Source of the DNA: Nemania diffusa
Lineage: Eukaryota; Ascomycota; Sordariomycetes; Xylariales; Xylariaceae
DNA length: 64,000 nt
NCBI GenBank assembly: GCA_038501195.1
Contig: JBBPUQ010000011.1
Location: 124,001 to 188,000 of the forward strand
Reading direction: 5' to 3'
The notes beneath the pieces are model-generated. The model worked only from the letters and a program-made list of their open reading frames with translations. It was not told the DNA's origin and did not search any database. Made by a program: the position numbers and the translations under genes. Shown piece after piece: positions 58,094-64,000 of this stretch. How positions within the stretch are numbered: the first letter of the stretch is position 1; every line of letters begins with the position of its first letter.

Positions 58094-59668
58094 TCAAGGT
58101 CTAACTGTGACATCAGAATCATCGTCACGACTTACGACCTCTTCATATCTACCTCGGTCGTCTCCAGGCGGTTTCTCACTAGTTTCCGGCAAATACCTCG
58201 TCGAGATGGTGAACCCCAGCGCAAGGATGACTAGGATAACCCAGACGAAATAGCCATAGAAGAACTGATTCCCGGCGCCGACGGCGAACAGACTCGCAAA
58301 CAGCGCGGGCGAGAACGACCTCAACCCACTCGACAGCGTCAGCGCCAGGGCATTGAGCATGCCCAGCGTCTCCTGCGACGGCGAGACATCGTTGAGCGCG
58401 AGCTGCGCCGCCGTAAACGACATGCTGACCCCCGGGCCCATCGTCAGCAGCGTCGGCGCGAATATCCAAAACGCCACATCACCACCCTTCGTGCCCAGCC
58501 GCAGCAGGGCATTAAGCAATGGCTGAAGGCCCAGGAAGAAGGGGTAGGCGACGCCGCAGAGGCGCATGACGCCGTTGGTGCCGATGCGGCGCTGCAAGGG
58601 GGGGAAGACGGCGAGCAGCCACAGCGACTGCGACACGCCGGTGACGGCGAGGAAGGCCGAGATGAGCAGCGGCGTGAAGCCCAGCCCGCCGAGGGCCACG
58701 CGCGTGGCCCAGAACACGGGCACGACGGCCGTGTAGGCGAAGGCGAGGAGCATCACGTGCGCATAGTTGTACAGCACCACCCCCACGCCGGGCGACGCGA
58801 CGAGGGCCCGCGTCGAGTTCGGCCTCGACGATGATTCCCCCGTCTCGCCGTCCGGCTTCTGGTGGCGGTGGAGCGTCTCCTCGAGGAAGAAGGCGGACGT
58901 AAACACAGCCGATAACCCCACGAGCCCAACCACAATGGTCGCGAGGGCGTAGGGGAACTCCTCGAAGAACCAAATCCCCCCAAACACCCTCGGGTACTGC
59001 CCCGCCGGGTCCGCCAGCGCGCCCCCGATCAACGGCCCGACGAAGATCCCCACGTTGCCCGCGACCGCGAACCACGAGAACGCCCTCGCCTGCGTCTCCC
59101 TGGTCGAGAGCTCCGAGATCATCGTGCGCACCGTGACGATCGTGCCCGCGAAGACGCCCGCGAGGCAGCGGAAGAGCACCATCTGCCAGATGGTCTTAGC
59201 CAACCCAAACAGGGCCATGGACGCCGCGACGCCGGCGAGCGAGGCCACGAGCACGGGCTTGCGGCCGACGCGGTCCGCCGCGCGGCCCCAGGCCACCATG
59301 ACCGTCATCTGCGTGAGCGAGAAGAGGGACTCGATGAGGCCCGAGTAGAAGCCCATGTCCTCCTCTGCGAGCTGCCCGTTCTCGCGCACCATCTGGTTGA
59401 TGTAGGGGAAGATGGAGAAGAAGGCGATGGGCTCGATTAGGCGCGCGTAGCAGAGGAGGAGGATCTGGTTCGTTGGGAGGGGGGGCGGCGGCGGGGTGGT
59501 AGTGGTGGTTTGGCGCGGGGTTGGGGATTCGGAGGAGAGGAGGGCTTTGGATTCCTCTGGGTCGCCTCCTCCTGGGGCGAGCACTACGGGCGAGGTCGAG
59601 GCGGCGAGGAGGGGGGTTGTTTCTGTTGTTATGGCATCGTCGTTGGTAGGGTGGCGATCGGACGCCAT
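58094..59668 (-). CDS. Major facilitator superfamily transporter (DHA1-like)
   Basis: 524 residues, single exon. After a hydrophilic N-terminus with a dileucine-type ETTPLLAAS motif (often a vacuolar or endosomal sorting signal) come 12 predicted membrane helices. MFS motif A between helices 2 and 3 reads GRAADRVGRKPVL. Other family segments are FRCLAGVFAGTIVTVRTMISEL (helix 4) and GNVGIFVGPLIGGALADP (helix 5). A central cytosolic loop (EETLHRHQKPDGETGESSSR) separates the halves. The pattern matches the fungal and plant proton-coupled group related to yeast YCR023C and plant ZIF-like carriers. The substrate cannot be told from sequence. The tail is acidic (DDDSDVTV). Upstream frames on the + strand (59,496-59,761) are shadows. 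Confidence 0.9.
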   Translation of the reverse strand: MASDRHPTNDDAITTETTPLLAASTSPVVLAPGGGDPEESKALLSSESPTPRQTTTTTPPPPPLPTNQILLLCYARLIEPIAFFSIFPYINQMVRENGQLAEEDMGFYSGLIESLFSLTQMTVMVAWGRAADRVGRKPVLVASLAGVAASMALFGLAKTIWQMVLFRCLAGVFAGTIVTVRTMISELSTRETQARAFSWFAVAGNVGIFVGPLIGGALADPAGQYPRVFGGIWFFEEFPYALATIVVGLVGLSAVFTSAFFLEETLHRHQKPDGETGESSSRPNSTRALVASPGVGVVLYNYAHVMLLAFAYTAVVPVFWATRVALGGLGFTPLLISAFLAVTGVSQSLWLLAVFPPLQRRIGTNGVMRLCGVAYPFFLGLQPLLNALLRLGTKGGDVAFWIFAPTLLTMGPGVSMSFTAAQLALNDVSPSQETLGMLNALALTLSSGLRSFSPALFASLFAVGAGNQFFYGYFVWVILVILALGFTISTRYLPETSEKPPGDDRGRYEEVVSRDDDSDVTVRP

Positions 59669-60293
59669 GGTGGATTATTTATTACTTTCTCTCCTCAGAA
59701 AAAGCGAGAGAATGAGGGTGAGATTAAGAAAGAGATTGGTTCCGGACTTTTAATACATTAATCTTAATATTCTTACAGCGAATAAACTCCAATCACGCAA
59801 TATGAGCATCTAGATAGCGACGTTGAGCTTACATTAATGAAGACTCGTCTTTCTGACATACTCTTGACGATAAAAGATAAGTATAAAATAGACCGGCGAA
59901 AGAAAAGTTAACTGGAGTAGCAAGGATCCGGGCTTAGTCATCCCTGGGGAAGCCCCTGTATCCGGGGTTGCGGGTACGGATGCGGTATACCGGTCGGAAC
60001 ATACCCGGGAGTTAAGCGCCTGTTGAAGTATTTCACCAATGGAATAACCCAGCTGTAAATCGGGAACTTCGAGAAAAGGGAGGTTTGAGAAATAAATATG
60101 TAATCACATTTCTTCGCAAGCAAATACACGGCCTATTGTTGGGCCTATGCTGCTAAATGGTGTTAATCATTTACAAGAAGGTTAAAACTAAGACTTCTTT
60201 GAGGCAAACTAGAAGTCCACATTTACAAGCAGTGTTTTAGTTATCGAAATAAGACTAATATACAAATGTAGTTTAGATCAACAAGCCTAGATC
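59669..60293. promoter_or_regulatory. Upstream region of the MFS gene
   Basis: 625 bp between the MFS start and the dehydrogenase stop. It includes a GC-rich patch with hairpins (CCCTGGGGAAGCCCCTG and CCGGGGTTGCGGGTACGG, about 59,940-59,980) surrounded by AT-rich DNA. A weak 5S-rRNA-like word (AGTTAAGCG at 60,011) is present, but no full RNA gene can be supported. Confidence 0.4.
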
Positions 60294-61408
60294 CTATTTC
60301 TCACTTTCATTCAGCCACTTGTAAACTACCCTCGCATCCTTTCCTCGATACCTTTCGTCTCCCATAGCTTCATGAAAAGCCTCTAGTGTTGGCACATCTA
60401 GCACGGTCCTAGCACCTACACTCTTCGCCAACTTGCTCCCCATACCTAATACCTTGGCGCAGAGCTCGATCCTAAACCCACCATTATAATCCCTGCTGCT
60501 TGGTACGTTGGCCTGCACCCCTGGTACTGGGTTACTCTTGCTCGTAACCCAGCACTGGCCACCGCTCGCATTGATGACCTCTGTGAGGAGCTTTACGTCT
60601 AGGCCAGCTTTTGTCCCGATATTCAGAGCCTCGGAGGCGGCGAGCGATGTGATAGCGCTAAGGTAGTTGTTGATGACCTTGAACGCAGTGCCAGCGCCGA
60701 CATCGCCGCATAAGTAAATATCTTTCTCCGTGCCCATGTGTTTCAGGTATGACTTAACTATTGGAAAGACGGTACCCGAGACACTGGGGGAGCAGCCGGC
60801 CATGAAAGCCAACGTGCCAGCTTCGGCCCCCATCGGCCCTCCTGAAACAGGCGCATCCACAAAGGCGAGGGTGCCGTTAAGCTTAGAGGCACTGACTTCT
60901 TGGGTAGCGCTACCAACGGCGAGAATCGTATCGGTTTCTATTGTCCCGCATTCCATGATGAGTTTAGGTGATGGAGAGCCTGACTCTGCTGCTGCTGCGA
61001 CTGCGCCAGCAAGGATACCGGTTTCCGGGTCAAGATAAACGGACTTGACGGCGTCTGATCCGGGGAGCATGGTAATTACAGTGTCCTTCTATAGTCAGCA
61101 TTCAATCCCTCAAGTCATCAGAATGACTAAGGGAACTCTCACAGCTGCTTTTGCTGCTTCATACCCGGTACCAATAACTTCGACTGCCGCCTGTCCTTGA
61201 GCTTCTTTTACGAAGCGGTCAAGTGCTTCTGTGCTCACATCACATATAAGTAACGTCTTTTCCGGTCCTAGGCCTGAGAGGAGGTTCTTCGCCATAGGAT
61301 ATCCCATCACACCGAGCCCTGTGAGGAGCTTTTAGTATCACTACTACCCTTCGCTTCATGAGTTGCTTTACCAATAAAGGCTACTGTGTCAGAGGGCGAA
61401 GAAGGCAT
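60294..61408 (-). CDS. 3-hydroxyisobutyrate dehydrogenase family enzyme
   Basis: Three exons: 61,408-61,372, 61,318-61,143 and 61,088-60,294. The introns are 53 bp (GTAAAG...CACAG) and 54 bp (GTGAGA, branch CTGAC, TATAG). Total 335 residues. Intron 1 splits the first Gly of the Rossmann motif G13-LGVMG18. Family landmarks follow: substrate-binding VDAPVSGG (149-155), then GAGTAFKVINNYL with catalytic Lys208, and RDYNGGF in the C-terminal helical domain. Family members oxidise beta-hydroxyacids with NAD(P); the type enzyme acts in valine breakdown in mitochondria. The predicted N-terminus (MPSSPSDTVAFIG) is short, without an obvious mitochondrial presequence, so a cytosolic enzyme with another beta-hydroxyacid substrate is possible. 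The conserved Ser of the usual xSTI motif is replaced (ECGTIETDT). Exon joins were chosen from phase and motif continuity. Confidence 0.88.
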
Positions 61409-61948
61409 GCTGATTGATGTAACTACGGTGAGTATCCCTTTTTCGCTATCGTGTAAGTTGATACAACAGAATTGTGTATCTATGAAATAAAAACGCAACA
61501 ATGAAGCTATCCAAAAGCTCTATGTTCGTTTCAAATTTGGCTATTCTCAAGTTAACTTGGCATTTTGATATGCCTCTAAGCGTACACAAGTTGACACAAT
61601 ACAATAGCGTATGATAAAGCGACAACAAGGATACTCAGCATGTTTCATATGCAATACCTCGCCGATTCAATCCTCGGAACCTTGGCCCGATTTCTGTAGC
61701 AATCAAACTTTCAAGGGTCTCGATACCGGATATTATTGATCCTTGAAGCATTAACTGCCGTAACTTGGAGACCCAACCTCCCCCGCGCGATCATTGCAGA
61801 GACCCATATGCATAACACCTCACCCTGGAGAAGGTACGTGTGTACCAATCACCCATGAGCAATACATCTTCTAACCGCGCACCGTACATACATGTGAAAA
61901 CGGTCGGGGCCATAAAATCAAGGTACCCCAACTGCACGAACAAATCCC
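61409..61948. promoter_or_regulatory. Upstream region of the dehydrogenase gene
   Basis: 540 bp between the dehydrogenase start and the 3' end of the hydrolase gene, both on the - strand. It contains CAAGTTGACACAAT and related AT-rich sequence, and short random open frames. No specific site was recognised. Confidence 0.4.
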
Positions 61949-63124
61949 CTATAGCTTACCCGGCCAGAATCGACTCTTGTTGCGTTCTCTCCACCCCTTG
62001 TCATGAGCGAGCACGACCTCGACCTCCATGTCCTTCCTCAGCTGGGTCACGCCAGCGTCAATCTCGGCCAATGTGTGCTTTGCCAGGCCCGTATGCACAT
62101 GCACACTCCTCAGTCCGCCGCGGCCATCATCGTACTCGGCAATTTCCTTTTCTCCGCTCAGGATCCTCGTGTCGTGGCAGCAGTCCCCGCCCAGGTAAAC
62201 GTACTTCGCCTCGCTAATGCGGGCGAGGAGATTCACATGCCCGTAGATGTGCCCCGGGCTGTCGATGACGTAGACGCTTTGATCACCGAAGAAGTCGATG
62301 GTGCGGGGGAAACCGGAGAAGGGCTGCCACGACCACTCATCTGCTGCGGCTGGCAATTTAGCCTGCGTGCCGTGAGGAGTCGGGGTGTGCTTGGGGGCGC
62401 TCGGCGCAGCATAATAGTCGTTGAAATTACTATTTGGGGCGTGCGGCAGCTCAACCGTACGAAACGCAGGCAACTCGTTGCGGTTGAACTGTTCTGCTGG
62501 GTAAAACGGTCCAGCACCGTGACGTAGTAGGTTCAAGGTGCCGGACCCCACGACGAACGTCGAGCTAGAGAAGTCCCGTGGCGTGCCGATGTGATCCCAA
62601 TGAACGTGGCTCAAGACCACATAATCTACCTCTTTCTCCGGGTCGATGAGATACTTCTCGCCCGCCCTCTCCAGCTCGTTCCCAGATGCACCGTGTCGCA
62701 GGCTCGCGCTGCAGTCCGGATGAGAGATGATCGGCTGTCGCACAGATAGATGCGGCTGTTGTGCAGCAGCGTAGCCTGAAAGATCACGCTTGACGCCTAG
62801 ATCGAAGACGAGATTCGTCACATCTTCGGTGCGAGACAGTGATGACGCGGGGTGTTGAATAAGAAACGACAACGACGGGACAGTGGTTCGCACTTCGGGA
62901 TCTGCGCCAGCGACGAACATACAGTCAGGAAGTGTTACTGCAGTTCTCGAAAGTTAGCTATTGCCACCTCCAGCATTATTAATCATTGCAGTTGTACCCC
63001 GAACATTGTCTTCTGAGTTTTGAAAATGGCTGAAATGAGAGGGAAATGTCGCTAGGGATCACCTACTATGCCCTGCGTCTAGGGCCGAAACGGTTACAAA
63101 GACGTTGTTTTCTGATTCTGCCAT
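61949..63124 (-). CDS. Metallo-beta-lactamase-fold hydrolase (lactonase-like)
   Basis: Two exons, 63,124-63,067 and 62,937-61,949. The 129-bp intron has donor GTAGGT, branch GCTAAC and acceptor GCAG, giving 348 residues with the family start VSALDAGHITLPDCMF. The zinc site is complete: SHVHWDHIG (His130, His132, Asp134, His135), PGHIYGHVNLL (His249/His253), GGDCCHD (Asp271) and a late His331 (AHDKGW). This layout is that of N-acyl-homoserine-lactonase-like MBL proteins, which are common in fungi with mostly unknown substrates; hydrolysis of lactones or other esters is inferred. It ends in GKL, only a weak fit to a peroxisomal targeting signal. The gene is divergent from an alcohol dehydrogenase, suggesting joint use in small-molecule catabolism. 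Confidence 0.88.
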
Positions 63125-63650
63125 GATAGTATATACAATAGAAGGTAATTTTCAGTATTAATGACTAGGGTACAAGTACGTATTCGAAGTGAATCCAAAA
63201 CACGAGACGAATGAACTTGTCTAGATAAATCTGAGGTTCTTTTTACTAGATAGTATTCCCCTCTTCTCCCCCTTATTCGCCCTCCCCTCGCGCGGTGGCG
63301 CGATCAGATCATCAAGGAATATCAAAATAGCTCAATATGCACTGTACACTGCTATAAATAAGAATTGCATGCTCGTATGATAAACGCCAATAGACTCCAT
63401 CAAGCTATGTGCTACGACGTACCTACTGCAGAGCTATTGTAACGATGCAGGCATATGGGTAACAACAAAGAGGGGGGCCGAAGCAGCTGTACATCGGTAA
63501 TTACCTAACCCCTTGTAAGAGCGCCTACAGTTTCCCCTTCACTCACAAAGGGAGCAGAGTTGGAGCTGAAGAGTGTTGACTTGGGAGGCGAGAAGTTCGA
63601 TAGTGAATTTAGCTTGTTCATGCTCAAATAATAGGGATAAACAAGGGAAA
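63125..63650. promoter_or_regulatory. Shared divergent promoter region MBL hydrolase / ADH
   Basis: 526 bp between two divergent starts. It contains CT-rich stretches (63,256-63,290, TTCCCCTCTTCTCCCCCTTA) next to a GCGCGGTGGCGCG dyad (63,290-63,302). Co-regulation is likely from layout only. Confidence 0.45.
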
Positions 63651-64000
63651 ATGGCGACGACTAGCCCTCCTCACCTACCTGAGTCTATGAGAGCCCAGTT
63701 CCTAGATGCTTTCAATACGCCCTATGCTCTCCGCTCCGTCCCTCTCCCGGCCTTAAGCTCACCCCACGACATACTTATCAGAGTGGACGCGGCCTCGTAC
63801 TGCCATACCGATGCCGTTTTATCTGCGGGGCAAATGCAGCCCAACCCGCCCAGTCTGCCACACATAGGATGCCATGAATTCGCGGGGACCATTGTCGCCC
63901 TGCCGGATAATGCCTCATCGCCGTTCAAGCTAGGGGATCGCGTCGGCGTGCCCGGCCGCTCGTTTCACCCTTGCGGTTCATGCTTTGAATGCGCTGCCGG
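63651..64000 (+). CDS. Zinc-dependent alcohol dehydrogenase (MDR family), 5' part
   Basis: Starts at ATG 63,651 (context GGGAAAATGGCG) and runs open to the right edge of the window, so only the first 116 codons are seen. The GroES-like catalytic domain is recognisable: MRAQFLDAFNTPYALRSVPL opens it, the catalytic-zinc motif is SYCHTDAV (Cys and His ligands), GCHEFAGTIVAL holds the GHE-type glutamate site, GDRVGVPG follows, and HPCGSCFEC contains the first three Cys of the structural-zinc lobe. The Rossmann domain lies beyond the edge. These enzymes interconvert alcohols and aldehydes with NAD(P). The start is shared with the divergent hydrolase promoter. An intron further right cannot be excluded. 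Confidence 0.9.
   Translation, partial: MATTSPPHLPESMRAQFLDAFNTPYALRSVPLPALSSPHDILIRVDAASYCHTDAVLSAGQMQPNPPSLPHIGCHEFAGTIVALPDNASSPFKLGDRVGVPGRSFHPCGSCFECAA

Noticed and set aside
59935..60070. Possible 5S rRNA or tRNA
   Set aside because: Only a 9-base AGTTAAGCG word and hairpins fit; the 5S ends and the GGTGAC-type 3' block are missing, and no tRNA cloverleaf forms.

Overview
The window is a piece of a filamentous ascomycete genome (Pezizomycotina, probably Sordariomycetes-like). The evidence is short introns (53-129 bp) with GTNNGT-type donors and CTAAC/CTGAC-like branch sites, a set of conserved fungal housekeeping genes, and a sharp split between an extremely AT-rich block without genes (1 to about 36,000) and a normal gene-rich block (about 36,150 to 64,000). 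The AT-rich block has the hallmarks of RIP (repeat-induced point mutation): only transitions between repeat copies, relics of retrotransposon proteins full of stop codons, and catalytic Asp codons turned into Asn codons.

AT-rich block. From 1 to about 9,100 there are relics of two Ty3/Gypsy pol genes on the + strand (reverse transcriptase, RNase H and integrase around 900-2,900; a second integrase around 4,900-5,600), plus AT-rich tandem repeats. From 9,110 to 16,760 lies a three-level nest of non-autonomous LTR elements. An outer element (264-bp LTRs) was invaded by a tandem, LTR-sharing pair of a second element (250-bp LTRs), and unit 1 of that pair was invaded by a third element (303-bp LTRs). 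LTR lengths and target-site duplications agree at each level, and a paralogous empty site lies nearby. From 17,415 to 24,840 is a full-length Ty3/Gypsy element on the - strand with 200-bp LTRs and a perfect ATTAT duplication. From 24,846 to about 34,330 I see only AT-rich decayed sequence. From 34,330 to 35,900 is a GC-rich island of minisatellites flanked by short inverted repeats. It is followed by about 130 bp of AT-rich sequence and then by the first gene.

Gene block, left to right: COG2 (Golgi tethering, +); mitochondrial ribosomal protein uL1m/MRPL1 (-); cytosolic glutamyl-tRNA synthetase (+), divergent from MRPL1; a 5.4-kb stretch without convincing genes; a 1,760-residue fungal protein with a RasGAP-like segment and C-terminal Sel1-like repeats (+); ceramide glucosyltransferase (-); tRNA-splicing endonuclease catalytic subunit SEN2 (+); an MFS transporter (-); a 3-hydroxyisobutyrate-dehydrogenase-family enzyme (-, 3 exons); a metallo-beta-lactamase-fold hydrolase (-, 2 exons); and a zinc alcohol dehydrogenase cut by the right edge (+). 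Spliced models were worked out by hand for five genes from splice signals, reading phase and family motifs. The genes do not form one pathway. Two translation genes share a promoter region (MRPL1/GluRS), and the hydrolase/dehydrogenase pair at the right end is divergent and could be co-regulated. No rRNA, tRNA or CRISPR array could be supported.
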